Part shown: in pieces, positions 11,618-23,650 of the stretch
Layout: every line of letters begins with the position of its first letter
Numbering within the stretch: the first letter of the stretch is position 1
NCBI RefSeq assembly: GCF_003473485.1
Contig: NC_053046.1
Location: 10,798,001-10,862,000 of the forward strand
DNA length: 64,000 nucleotides
Source: Medicago truncatula
Lineage: Eukaryota; Streptophyta; Magnoliopsida; Fabales; Fabaceae
Direction of reading: 5' to 3'
The notes under the pieces: generated by a model
What the model was told of the DNA's origin: nothing
Database searches by the model: none
What the model saw: the letters and a program-made list of their open reading frames with translations, nothing else
Program-made: the position numbers and the translations under genes

Positions 11618-12884
11618 TTTTTTTATTTTAGAAATTTTAAAAAAAGAATGGTTTTTCTATGACCCAATAGGCCAAAGAACAAAACCCAGAAATCAAAATC
11701 TGTTGTTTTGAAGATTCATGGAGTTTCAGATCTGTAATGGTGGTAAAGTAAAGTAGCATTTTTGTGTGGTGTTTTGGTGCATTTTTTGAAGACTTTAAAG
11801 TGAAGTGTGTGTTGTGTTAAATGAAGAGTGGAAGTAAAAGAATATAAAGAGATTTGTAGTAAAAGATTATAGGAGCGTGTGAGAGGGTAAGACAAAGCAA
11901 GTCTTAGGTAAATGGGATAACGAGGTTCTTTTTTTGGTAAGATGGAAAAAAATGTGTGAGGATAAGAAATGAAAAAAGGAAAAAGGGTGGAGAATATGGA
12001 AGGAAGAGAGAAATTGGAAAAAGAAAAAGAGAGGGTAAAAGAGTTTGAAAATGCTTATGAAAATTAAAAATAAAGAATAGTGTTTATTGGTGATGAGAAT
12101 ATCAAGAAAATTATATTTTTTTGGTTTAAAAAAGAAAATTATAGTTGGATAACTTGGATTTTAATTTTCATAAACATTTACAAAACTTTTCTTTACCTCT
12201 CTTATAGTTGGATAACTTGGATTGGGAACATATTAGTTAATTTAATTTTTTAAATAGTAATATAATAATTGTTATTTCAATTCTTTTTTAAAAAAAAAAT
12301 AATTGTTATTTCAATTATATATCTTTTCACTCTTCAATTTTAATTATATATCTAAAAATATATATTTGCCTCTTAGGTTTTTTGGATAAATTTCAAGAGG
12401 TGGTGGGGTTGAGTTGACCTGCTGGTGTCATTGCCAACCTCTAAATGTCCTTTTTTTTGAAAAATAAATATATAACATAGCTATAATTAGAATTTTTAGT
12501 AGACGTTTGAAGAAATCTTTGCAAATAAGATTTTTTGGACATTCTATTCGATTAATCCCAAAACATGCAAATTTCCTACAATTAGTTTGACATCCCAAAT
12601 AAGTCATTTTACGTTTTTTTCCCCTTAAGAAGAGCCTCAGTATCAATTCTTTTGGGTTTTATTTTTAAGAATGTTATTAGTGTGATGTACTTATTAGTTT
12701 CTTTTGTCAATGATCAATTTGTTGAAATATATAGATAATCACTCTTAATGAAGTTTCTCTTCTCAACCACGTTTTCTTTCATCCACAAAACTCGAATATG
12801 ACAACTCGCATAATTGATAATATCGACTAAAAATAACGAACTAATCTGCATATGGAATCGCTGATATAAAATCAAAGTAAAGCC
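11618..12884. other. 5' flank of the RING gene, no gene seen
   Basis: Bases 11618-11900 should hold the 5' leader and promoter of the RING gene; I cannot place a TATA box with confidence. The rest is AT-rich with A/T runs. The short open frame at 12428-12646 has no recognisable features. Confidence 0.45.
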
Positions 12885-13215
12885 CATTCACAAGCTATAT
12901 GTTTGCCAATGTATATGCACAATAGTTGGCCTTGAATGACAAATACGAATCTCCAATTTCAAAATAAGTAAGCCGCAAATGTTTTGCATTAAACTCCACC
13001 TAGTTGTTGAACCTCCCTGTTTAGATAGGAGGTTTGAGACCATTGATGAGTCAAATATGAAACCATGGATACACGCCAATATCAAACCTTCAAACACACT
13101 CCCAAACCTTTGGGATATCCACAAATCCAATCACCATCTTCACCTCTAAACACTTCTCCGGACCCGCATTTGCACCTTCTTTAAGGCACCATCCGTATCA
13201 AGTCTAAATGTTTTT
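12885..13215 (-). pseudogene. decayed RNase H-like domain of a LINE
   Basis: On the minus strand LDTDGALKK (about 13170-13215) fits the first conserved aspartate strand of the RNase H domain. After frame changes, GSVFEG, DSSMVSNLL and a final NYCAYTLANIWL follow in the order expected of the plant LINE RNase H domain (usual last motif NxxADxLA). The frames are broken and the first two catalytic blocks are poor, so this is a fossil. The identification rests on motif order only. Confidence 0.45.
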
Positions 13216-15349
13216 ACATTACTCGATTTAAAATATGAAATTTGTGTATGGCTATTATAACAGATTTTAAGTAGTTGGTTAGTTGGACAACGATTGTATT
13301 TTATTAAAAAATATATATATAAGTTCAACAAGAAGCTTTACACCAAAAGGTTTATTAGAAGATTATCATAACTAAGAAAGGTTACAAAATCTTTTGAGAT
13401 GCTAAATATGATTCCAATTCAAAGAAGCATAGCTCATAAACGTTTTAAGTTGGTTGCCAACTAATTCGTGATTCGTAGGCCCATGATAATCTCTCAAAAT
13501 TTAATTTCCATCCTACCTGCTCTCAAGATGTTTAGAGTAATTAGTATTGAAAATATGTACATGATGAAATACTTAAAAAAAAGATGTTAAATGACCTTTT
13601 AAAAGATGTCTAGTTATACATGAAGGAAACGTTAATATAATTATTAGTATAACCCAATTTGAAATGATACCAATATTTTATGCTGTTGCAAAAAGACGTA
13701 ACAAGAACAGTTAAACAATACTAGTGCAAAAAGGAATAAAAGGGTACCAAAAGCTAGGGTAACATATTTGGCATAGCCATTGCACGCTTATGGACAGCAT
13801 GGGTTTTCTTTGGTTTTCAAACCATTTGCCACCTCCAGCATTGCGTCAAAATTCATGATGTGGCTATGTATGTATTACTATGAGTTAGTACTATGCTTTA
13901 TTGAATAGTGTGAAACATTGGTAACGTCTAGATTATTAGACTTCTTGTATGGGGATGGGAGTAGTTGTGAAGGAAATCACTTGGGTAACTCAAAATGTGC
14001 ATAGTGTTATAAAATTTGAAAATTTTAAATTTTGTTGGATCTTGTTTAATTGCTCGTGTAACGAGGTTTAAATGTGATCATAATTGAGCCACTTAACCCA
14101 AGTTTGTCTGAACAATAATATTAATATTATAGTAAGAAGCTAGAAATAATGTTACTATTTTTTTTTATCAATTCTATTTTATTTTATTTTATTTTGGTTA
14201 ATCGTATTCGATGCATGCCGGATACAAAATGTGAAAGGTAATCATATTGGACGAGGTAATTATAAATACTTCTTTCAATCGGTATTCGGATATTGGTTCA
14301 CTATATTGTAACTTATGAGAGTCTTAATTTTTTCCGGCTTTCTGCTACCTAAATCTTAGTTGGTCAAAGAATTTGATAATTTAGTCTTACATCACAGTCA
14401 ACAAATGAATGATTAAAGTGACACTAGATTTGAATACGTTGTGTAGTAGTAATTCATTAGCAGTAGGCAATGGACCTAAGCCTTATAGTTGTGTTGTATA
14501 ATTCATTAGCAGTAGGCACTGGACCTAAGTCTTATAATTGATCCCTTTTATTTCTAGACACGCCAACTCCCTTTTTGGAATACACTACATTGGTAACTGC
14601 CAAACGAACTGATCAGCAGCTACAATAACACTAGATGCCCGCAGACCAATCGAAATTTATACATGTTGAACTGAGATGAATATTGAAAGGGAAACAGTAG
14701 AGTTACATAAGCAGTCTATAAGTTCTAGTATCCTTGTTAATACTTTTCTTTACACTAAAGACATGTTTAAAATTACAACAAAGGAAGAAAGACTTCAAAA
14801 AGCTCGAATTACACAGCAACATGATGTATGCCATTGTGCTGTTAGCATTATATTGCACCTATACCTGTAGGCTTTGCGCACCTTGCTCGAAGCCAGTCAC
14901 CACCATTCGTTTCAAGTTTTACACTGTTTAAGGTTTTGACATGTGAATTAAGAAATTGCAGGTAAGAAGCTTACACTGATTGGACCTAACAATGAAGCTC
15001 TCTTTCTGGAGTATATGCAACTATGCAAGTCTATATGAAGTATAAAGTGATTCGATTTAATGGCATTGACTTTTTCTTTCTTTCTGCTCAGCATTCATTT
15101 GAGAAATCCATCATTTCTAAAATAACAGAAAAAACCAAAAGAGCAATATTAGTTCTTCAAATTCTTCAAATAAGTCAACCTAAGGTTTAGCAGACAGCAT
15201 TTGAAAAGTTTCAAGAAGAAATAAGTCAACTTCTTCTATCATTGATAGACCAAGAAACAAGTTTTCAAAGATATCACAGAATCACAAAACTTTTATAACC
15301 CAATTTACTTCAAATGAAAACATACTTATAACAAACTTGCTAGGCACTC
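13216..15349. other. intergenic, no gene seen; small direct repeat at 14451-14540
   Basis: The sequence is AT-rich with no family-like ORF. The phrase ATTCATTAGCAGTAGGCA plus GGACCTAAG occurs twice, near 14452 and 14501, a short direct duplication. The overlapping frames at 14676-14931 look random. Confidence 0.45.
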
Positions 15350-15414
15350 CTAAACAGTCTCACAAGTACTTATGTCAATTGATAAGCTGAAATAAGTCAA
15401 TTCAAACAGACCCT
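15350..15414 (-). mobile_element. terminal fragment of a legume foldback MITE
   Basis: The reverse complement reads GTTTGAATTGACTTATTTC then ACATAAGTACTTGTGAGAC, the same order of words as the left end of the MITE at 22606-22815 (GTTTGGATTGATTTATTTT, CACTTGTGAGA). Only one end remains. Confidence 0.6.
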
Positions 15415-16473
15415 AACTGAGATCCGATTTGCCTTGGAAAATGAGGAAAAATTTGTTCAACAAAACAAACAGTAAAAACAAAGTTGACATCAATCATAAC
15501 TCACAAATCATACATGTATGGCAAAATGGTCCGGCAGTTGGGTCAAAATCAGCAAATGTAGCTTTTACAGGATGATCTACAAGAAGCAAGAATCATATGA
15601 AAGTCAATCATTTGCAGCATTTAAAAATTAAACATAAAAGTTAACAGCTTTAACATTGATATGCTTACCAGAATAGCCAGCGTTTGTAGAAGCCAACTGG
15701 TTCTAATGCACAAAAGCTCAATCCATTGTGCCTGATAAGGAATTAAAAATGAAAAATGATTTGAGATCAAGATCATAATTCATGATGCTATTGAGTAATA
15801 TAATGTAGTTGAAAAATAAGTAAATTCAGTCATCAAGATCTTTTTAGGTGTTGTTTAATTATGAAAATTTTGTTTCATTATGAATCACAACCGAAAGCCA
15901 CATCATATATATCTGATACTTCTGATTCGAAGTTCATGAAGACTTGTTGCATGGCTTTAACTTTGAATTTCAGACACATCATACGCGTTTGTACTAAGGT
16001 TAATACTCACTAGCACAGGACATGTTAAGTGAACAAATATTACACCCAAAATAAGAGCATGAACAGTGCATCTCCCCTTAACAATTCTCCCACTTCCACT
16101 ACCAACAAATAGTGACAGTAAAACAATAGTTTTCTCAGAGAAAATTAAAAAAGCGCCTTAATCCCCCTAGCCTCCACCATTGCCTAACACTTAAAACAAA
16201 AATTCAGCATTGCATTTGACAGAAAAAAATGTTTCACTAGTTCCTCTTCTATCCCCACAATTAATGTTCTTCCTCATTCCTCTACTATCCCATCAAATAG
16301 TGCATACCAGAAGAATACAACAATTGCACACAGATCAAATGGAATCCATTACCCATGCAATGCATCAATACATCACTTTGGTCATACCTCACCTTCCTCA
16401 ACCAGGACAAGATCTATTTTGCATCTAAAAAATTATAGACTATGCATAGACAAGCCCCTAGATTCAGACACCG
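15415..16473. other. intergenic, no supported gene
   Basis: A minus-strand segment near 15510-15580 translates to a non-repetitive stretch (ATFADFDPTAGPF), and 15665-15735 gives another, but no third exon, start or family could be connected. The 72-aa plus-strand frame at 16210-16428 has no recognisable feature. Confidence 0.35.
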
Positions 16474-18850
16474 TTACGAGATAGTGTAATTGAGGTTATT
16501 GGCTTTAATTTTCAGCCAGTTCCATGATAAATTTTTTACTTCTACTAATTTTTTCACCCTCACTTCATTATTGTGAAAAACTTTTCCATTTGCCTTCCAA
16601 ATTACACAAATACAAACGAACCATGCCACTATAGCTCTGTATTCAAACACTTTCCCTCCACTGATCAATCCAGCCAATTGATCGAGCTGATCATCCCTTC
16701 ATTATGCAAAACATAGCTAACACCAATTCACTTGCAAATTGCATATCATACACTAGCAAACACCGGACACTTAAATTGTCCTTTGTAGCAACTTTGTTTT
16801 GAAGTATCCTCCAAGCAAGCAATGAAACATTGGAAGGTATGTACTTGTGCGAAGCTCATGCGTAGTTTGGCCATATTTGTTATTCCTGACATAAGCACCT
16901 TACAAGCATATCTTACCGAATAAGTTTTGACATTCCGCCCATGACCGCTTACCTTGTCCGTTCACCTTTAACTCCACCTTTTCTGTTATCTCCATCAACT
17001 CATTCAATGAAACCAATTTCTGTTGAGTCAACTCTCTACTCTACCTCCATTCCCAACACCTCACACCCTCCACCACTATATTTACTTCCCCCAACTCGCT
17101 CGATTTATCAAGTGACACTAAAATGTTGACTAAAACGATTTTCAGAACCCCCCATCACTCCAATAACTGTTCCAAAAACTAGTCTCCATACCATTGTCAA
17201 TCTCCTTTCTAAATTTAGATGAAAACCATTGATTTTGGAAATCCCGCACCCTTTTGTCCACCCGACTGACATCTTTCCCCCATGATGAACTACCTCTGAT
17301 GTCTTCCTTGATAATACCTTCACTTACACCATATTTATTATCTAACTCTTTGTACCAAAGCCCCTCACTCCCTGCTAAATTGAATTCCCTCAAGTTTTAA
17401 CTTCAAGTCCTCCCTCTTATTTTGTTAGACAAACTTTATCTCATTTGACCCAATATATTTTCCTAGCTTCCTCACTCCCCCCATAAAAAATGTTTAAAGA
17501 TAGATTCAAGGTTAGAGATAATACCTGACGGAGCCTTGAAGAGACGAAGTAAACTAGCAGCGCTGACAAGAGTGATTTGATGATTACAACACGGCCTCCA
17601 ACGGAAAGGAGTTTATTCTTCCAATCTGACAACCTATTTCTCACGGCATCTAACATGGTTTGCCACGTTGAACTTTTCCTTGGATTTTCCCCTATTGGCA
17701 ATCAAAGATATGTAAAAGGAAGACTACCAATTTCACAATGCAGCCTCGAAGCTGCATCTTCAAGCCAGGTAGGAGATATATTTATCCCAACCAGCGGACT
17801 TTTGTAAAAATGGCATCTCAGACCCATCAAAAATGTCATTCCATAAAGGATTGCTTTTATGCCAATAATATTCTTCATGTTGTAAGTGAGAAATTTGCTC
17901 ATCACTCCCTTCAAATCTGAAATCTGAGAATAATCCAAACTCCACCATCTTCCTCGTCATCAAATTAAAAGATTATATTGCTATGAGGAAAAGAAATGGT
18001 GACAATGGATCCTCTCGTCTTAACCCACAACCGATCTCAAATTCTTCTATAGGACTACCGTTCCTTAGGGCTGAGACCGAGGCAGCCTTCAAACATTCTA
18101 AGATCCATTCCCTCCATCTACCATGAAATCCCATTTTCTCCATGACATAATCCAGATACTTCCAATTCAATAGATTCATAAGCCTTTCCTCCAAAATTCA
18201 CTTTAAACATCACCACCTCTTTTTTCATTCTTTTCGCCTCATCCACTATCTCATTCGCAATACTAACCCCATCCAAAACCGTCTCCCACCTACAATGACA
18301 GACTGAGGTTCCGATATAACTTTGCTAATAACATGCTCCAACCTATTTGCCAAAACTTTTGATATCACCTTATAAATACACCCATTTAACGAAACACATC
18401 TAAAATCAGACACATTCATTGGATTATATTTCTTAGGAACAAGCATTACAAACGAACAATCATTACCTTTAACAAGTTTTCCATTAGTATGAAATTCCAT
18501 CACTACCCTCAAGAAATCCACTTTAATAAGCTCCCAAAACTCCTTAACAAACGTGAAATTAACTCCATCAGGACCAGGATTTTCTGAGTCTGAACTATCA
18601 CAATCCCAGACCGCCTTTCTTACCTCCTCTTCGGAGAAATCAAAAACTCATTATCTTCCGCATTAATTCTCTTGAAATTGAAGTGCTCAGGTACAGCTAC
18701 AGTTCTATCTATGGGAATAATGTTTCGTATTCTTTTCTGGTTTCGTTAATGTACTCATGGAAGTGGTTAGGGTTAGCTTATTCTTCATGAAGCCATTTTG
18801 CTCTGGTTTTCTGCCAGTAGCTATCTTGCTCTGCACAGAAACCGAGTTTG
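16474..18850 (-). pseudogene. LINE (L1-type) ORF2 remnant: RT, zinc-binding and C-terminal parts, many breaks
   Basis: On the minus strand the plant LINE order can be followed: a pre-RT linker near 18830 (YWQKTRAKW), NPGPDGVNFTFVKEFW at 18545-18590, the RT start (SFVMLVPKK, FRCVSLNG) at 18246-18521, GLRREDPLSPFLF at 17973-18194, the palm end at 17441-17960, the thumb/linker at 17108-17400, a zinc-binding remnant near 16800 (LLAWRILQNK), and a C-terminal tail at 16474-16677 (CVIWKANGKVFHN). Frameshifts and stops divide it into at least seven pieces. The YxDD catalytic region is not intact. No poly(A) tail or target duplication was found, and the endonuclease domain is missing. Confidence 0.85.
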
Positions 18851-20291
18851 GGAAAGGATGTAAATGGCGACATTTAGATGAAGGTGAGTTCGGTTTGCAG
18901 TGACTGTCGCGGCTGCGCAGGAGATCGGAGAATCGCAAAGAAGAAGAAATGTTCCCGCTCAATGTGTTTAAATAATACCCAAATCTTGTCTAAGCTGAAT
19001 TTTTAAGCTAATCAAATATCCTTATAAATATTTATAATTTCGTTTTTAACCCTTCACAAAAAATCACACTTTTTTCTTTACCATTTTAAGAGATAAAAAA
19101 TGTAGACAAAATTATGAATAAAAAAAGTTTTATCGGACACTAAAAAATTTTACAATGATTAAAAAGTTTTTTTTAATCGATTAAAAATAAAATTATGAAT
19201 ATTTATAAGGATCATTTATTTAATTAACCTTTTTTTGTTTTAATTTTCCTTTAAACCACATTAATTTGGAATTTTGGTACCCCACCAACTCTCTATATTC
19301 CATATTCTCATCTCACTTCAATCTTTTAGTCAAAACTAAAGTAGACAGACAGACACATTAATGTTCCGTCTCTCAACTAAAAATGAAATGAAATTAAAAA
19401 GAAATATCATAGCATTATCTCTTTATAATTTATTTGTTCATATCTACTTGTCTGATTCTCTTTGCTCATTGATTTATACTAGCAATTCATTCCGTGAAGA
19501 ACTTGGATTGGACGCAATGCTATTTAACCATATTTGGAATCAACCGGTTTATATTTTTTGGTAAATCAGATATCCTCCACGCGCAACTACGAACACTAAT
19601 CCCTCAAATTTTGTGGGACCCAAATGGGCGGCACATTCTCCTTTAGAGTTTTAATGCTGCTTCATGCCTAAGGCTGGATTTGAACTTAGGACCTTGGTTA
19701 AGCGAAGAGATCCGTATCATCTCATCTAAGCGTTCTTGGGTAACCGGTTTCTGTTTTACTATTGTTGTCCAATGTCAAACATAGAAAATAGCATGAAATT
19801 TCACTTCAACTTAAACGCATTGATTTGCTGTGTTACATTTGTACATTAGAAATGAATGGTTTTATTATTCTACGAAGAATAATGTTGGAGTTAAACTCAC
19901 CTTGTTTGATAGTTTTGGAAAACTGGGCTTTATAGCTGATGCACTTGATGAAGTTCCTTTGGTGGTGACATTTTTCTAACATTCACACAACATGTAAATC
20001 TCTTATAATTACAAATCAAGTAGCAGAAACATAGGGTAAAAAAAATATACTATATACTTTTATTAAGAATATAGTATCTTAGGCATTAAACAATGAATGA
20101 TGGCGGCGCCCAGCACACAAGTTTAGTGCAGTGGCGAAATTTTCCTTATATTGATAGCTTTATAAATTTCTAAAAAAAATCATATACTTTTTCTTATTCA
20201 ATCACTGGTTAAAACCAATAATTGTGGTTTTGTAAGAATAATGAAATATATAAATGCTATGTATATATGGATTGATTTTGATGAAATGAAT
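18851..20291. other. intergenic; 3' flank of the pectin acetylesterase gene
   Basis: No gene is seen. Around 19655-19745 the minus strand carries AGTTCAAATCCAGCC, similar to a pol III B-box, which may be a SINE scrap. Bases 20100-20291 probably include the 3' UTR of the gene at 20292. Confidence 0.4.
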
Positions 20292-22974
20292 CTATACTCC
20301 TGGGTTTTCCTGTGGTTCAAAAACGCGGTTCTTACAACTCGGATTGCAAGGGTAAGGACAATCTATCTTATGGAATAGCTTTCTTTCATAAAACCAGTCT
20401 GCTACGGCTTTTGCAATGCTCTGCAAGATGTTATGCAATGTGTAAAGTCAGTTATTCAACTACATGAGATACATGAAGGAAATCAAAAGCACACAAAATA
20501 GTTATAAGCTTGGATTCTTTGTCGCGGCTGCAGAGCCGTTGGATCTATGTACAGTTGGATGATTTGGATCTGAATCTAACGACTCTGCAGCCGTGGAAAA
20601 AGATTACGGAAAAAAGAATAGTTCAGCTTCTTACTGTCTTGGCCAACGATGGAGAGTCACTACTAAACCATGTTCCTTGCATTTCAGTTTGGCAGTGAGC
20701 ATAGCAAGAGTCTATGAACATTCCTTTGGATGTAGAGTTTCCTACAGCAGTCAATGCCCTTAAAAATTGTGTTCTAAAGCCTGAAAATCAAGTCATGGTA
20801 AAAGTGAAGTTAGATAAATTCTGTAATGTAATATCTTGCAGTTATGAAAGAAAAAAAATTAAGAGTAGAATATTGACCTTGCATTAGATCTAGTTGATTA
20901 GAAGAGCAGTTGTTTATATCTAACTTGCAGCTGTGCCAGTGTCCACGAGGATCAGCAGCTCCCGGTGCTAAAATGTTCTTAATCTGAATCAAAGCAGTGC
21001 AATTTCTTGAAGATCAGGGAAAAGCCTTATATCTCATGTTATTTAAAGGTTATAGCAAAAACAACAATAACTAGTCAAATAAACTCATTTATATTGAGCA
21101 ACAGAGTAATCTAACCTGCCATGAGTCGTATGCCGCATTCACAAGGAAGATTGGTGTAGCGATTTGTGATATAACATATTGAGGGAAAAAGCACTGCAAA
21201 ATAGTTCAGAAATCACAAGTATAAATAACAGCACCAAAAAAGGAATTGCAAATGTAGGAAGATAGAACTATAGCTCACAAACTTACCAGCCTTGGACTGA
21301 GTCTTGAAGTGCATGATCTAGGCAAATTCTTTGCAGAGCCCTATTAGAAAGAAAAGACGGAAAAAAATCAAACTAGAATATTTTGGATCTCACTCGAAAT
21401 AAAGCTTCAGAAAGTATCATTCAAATGAAAAGGTCGAAAACATATCCAGGTTCCATTAATTTGGGAAATGATCAGAGTTAGGAAGATTACATGTGTTGTA
21501 ACAACTTGAGTGAAGTACTGTTCAACATGATGTGCTCCAGATACATCCCTTCTGTTAACAGAAACATATTGAATCAAATACAATTATTTAAGGAACTTCA
21601 AAAGATTAGGAAAATGTAAATTCAGAAGCATATTATATGCACTGCTTACGCGTTGATAAAGTAACCGGCATCTGAGAGGCATTTCACTTTAGCTCCTCTC
21701 GGTAAAAGAGCACGAAAGCGATCACAATGCAGAATTGAAGCCAATCCACCAGCTGAACATCCTGAGATAATAGCCTGTTGTAGTTACAAGTTCTGGTGAG
21801 TGAATAACAAAATAATGAAGAAAAAAAGTGGCAAATATTAATGTTGTCGTACATTTTTCGCATTTTTCATTCCTTTTGCTAGCAAATCCTCCATGACAGC
21901 ATTAAAAATTCTTGCTCCTCTGAAATGCAACTTAGTTACCTGATTTACACATCATCATATTATTAAAACTCCAAAGAAGGAAAGACTTTAGATTTTGAAA
22001 TTTCTTTGAATTTTGTTAAAACTTACTGGATTGACTGCTTCGACATCACCGGTAAAAGACGAACCGTCACAATATCTAACCTTGATTCTGTTCCAATTGT
22101 AGAAATCTACAATTCACAACAATCATTAGAACAAATATTTGGATTGATGAAGAGAAACAAGATCCATTTACTAGCACAAAATACCTGGATTAAACTGTCT
22201 CCTGTTATTTAAAATTCCTGAAAAGGCAATTTGATTAGCCATTTGCTTAGATGAACCTAACCGATACGTCTTGCGAGAAAGGCAAGTAGTGACATTGTTG
22301 CACCATCCCCCTCCCTAACAAAATCAAAAGTCGAAATTGAAATTCATAGCCAATAAAATAGAAGTATCAATGATTTGTCATTGAAAAAAAGTTAAAACAC
22401 TATTATTGATGGAAATTTGTAGAAAAGGACAAACCTCAAATTGAACTAACCAACTGTTAATTCCTGTTCCAAATCCTTTATCTAAATGGTAAGCTGGTGG
22501 ACTACCATCCAAACAAACTGCACAAAATTTAAATTTTCAATTTCTCAATTATCATAAACATCAATAAAAATAGTACACATGAGTTGAATAGCACAATCAA
22601 AGTCCTGTTTGGATTGATTTATTTTAGCTTATCTACTAGTATATGCACTTGTGAGATTTTATGGAAACAGCTTACGACAAGTTCATAGGCTGTTTTCAGA
22701 TTATTTCCATCAGCTCTTCAGGATAGCTTATAAAAACAGGTTATGCGAAAAATAGTTTAACTTGATTTAATCTTGTCATAGAAATAGCTTATACATAAGC
22801 ACTTATATGATCAGACACACAGAAAAGTAAGGAAAAAAACTCCTAACCGGCTCCTTTTGATACCGCGCTCTTGAGTAAAGTGATTGGTACATAACCAGCT
22901 TCTACCTTCAGCAATACCAGTACAAACACCAGAATATTTAACTTTAACCATTGGCTTAATCTTGTGTTCTTCAT
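20292..22974 (-). CDS. pectin acetylesterase (PAE/Notum family), 12 coding exons, 401 aa
   Basis: Coding exons on the minus strand: 22848-22974, 22435-22517, 22185-22314, 22027-22106, 21853-21939, 21650-21774, 21491-21551, 21287-21340, 21116-21193, 20878-20983, 20635-20780, 20292-20420; all sites are GT-AG and the 1206 nt close exactly. Residues 1-26 form a signal peptide with a Leu/Val-rich core, so the enzyme is secreted to the cell wall, where the family removes acetyl groups from pectin. The nucleophile motif GCSAGG puts Ser176 at the centre; Asp272 (NAAYDSW) and His292 (HWHSC) are the expected partners. Early family motifs ([31 protein letters not shown]) are all present. Length is normal. 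AG|ATG at 22975 shows that a 5'-UTR intron precedes the start codon. Confidence 0.95.
22606..22815 (+). mobile_element. foldback MITE in pectin acetylesterase intron 1
   Basis: The element starts GTTTGGATTGATTTATTTT and contains CACTTGTGAGA, CATAGGCTGTTTTCAG, AGCTCTTCAGGATAGCTTAT and, at the right, CATAAGCACTTATATGATC. This order of words is that of a common MITE I recall from Medicago. It lies inside the 330-bp intron 22518-22847 and accounts for most of it. The right terminus is eroded. Confidence 0.65.
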
Positions 22975-23650
22975 TCTGCACAAATCAAACAAATATGAAA
23001 CAATAAACCTATGAGTCTCCCTTTGTAACTCAAGGAATAAGGCTAGTGAATAGCCTTAATAGGGAGGGAAAAAACTATCCATTTTGTATTCTTGCATTGA
23101 AAGATAAGCAGATAAAAAGTGAAAAGAGAATATGAAAAAATATATATAGAATTAAATGTCCTTATCAATCAACCAATATTGATGAAAACTTTATTTTTTT
23201 CAAAAGTAATATGGAATATTTAAACTTTACATCATGATCTTAGGACCAATGAATTGCTTCATCAAAAGGGTAACTCAAAATTCAGTCCAAATTCAATAAA
23301 TACATAAACTACAACAAAATTGTTTAAACCAATCAAGCTAACCCAAATGACCCATTGATTTCCATTTTCCACATTCAAAAATGAAAAAATCAAATCCAAA
23401 AACTTGCATTTTCACATATCAATATTACTTGTAAAAATATCACCAAACAATGGAGAAAATGAATGATTGATCTAATTAAGACCCAATAACAATGTGAAGA
23501 TTTTAAAGGTAAAAATCGAAACTTTATTAGAACCCCACAAAGAAAGTGTACCTGAAATGAAGTTTGTTGAGGTGAGTGTGATGACTTGTAAAATGGAGAA
23601 AGAAACTACTATAAGAAACAAAATGTATATGTATATATCTATGTAATGTA
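22975..23650 (-). promoter_or_regulatory. 5' UTR with intron and probable promoter of the pectin acetylesterase gene
   Basis: The acceptor TTTGTGCAG lies directly before A-ATG (22975), and a matching donor GTACACTTTC sits on the minus strand at 23551, giving a likely 5'-UTR intron 22976-23551 and a non-coding first exon from 23552 upward. An AT-rich stretch with alternating TA around 23620-23640 may contain the TATA box. The intron is inferred, not proven. Confidence 0.5.

Noticed and set aside
14676-14931. Two overlapping plus-strand ORFs of 64 and 65 aa
   Set aside because: No promoter, no recognisable motif, and overlapping frames in AT-rich DNA indicate chance.
15480-15740. Possible exons of an unknown minus-strand gene (ATFADFDPTAGPF segment)
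   Set aside because: Splice-like sites exist, but no start, stop or neighbouring exons could be connected and no family was recognised.
18705-18962. 85-aa minus-strand ORF as an independent gene
   Set aside because: Adjacent frames give the expected pre-RT linker of the LINE, so at least 18705-18850 is LINE sequence; the rest has no support.
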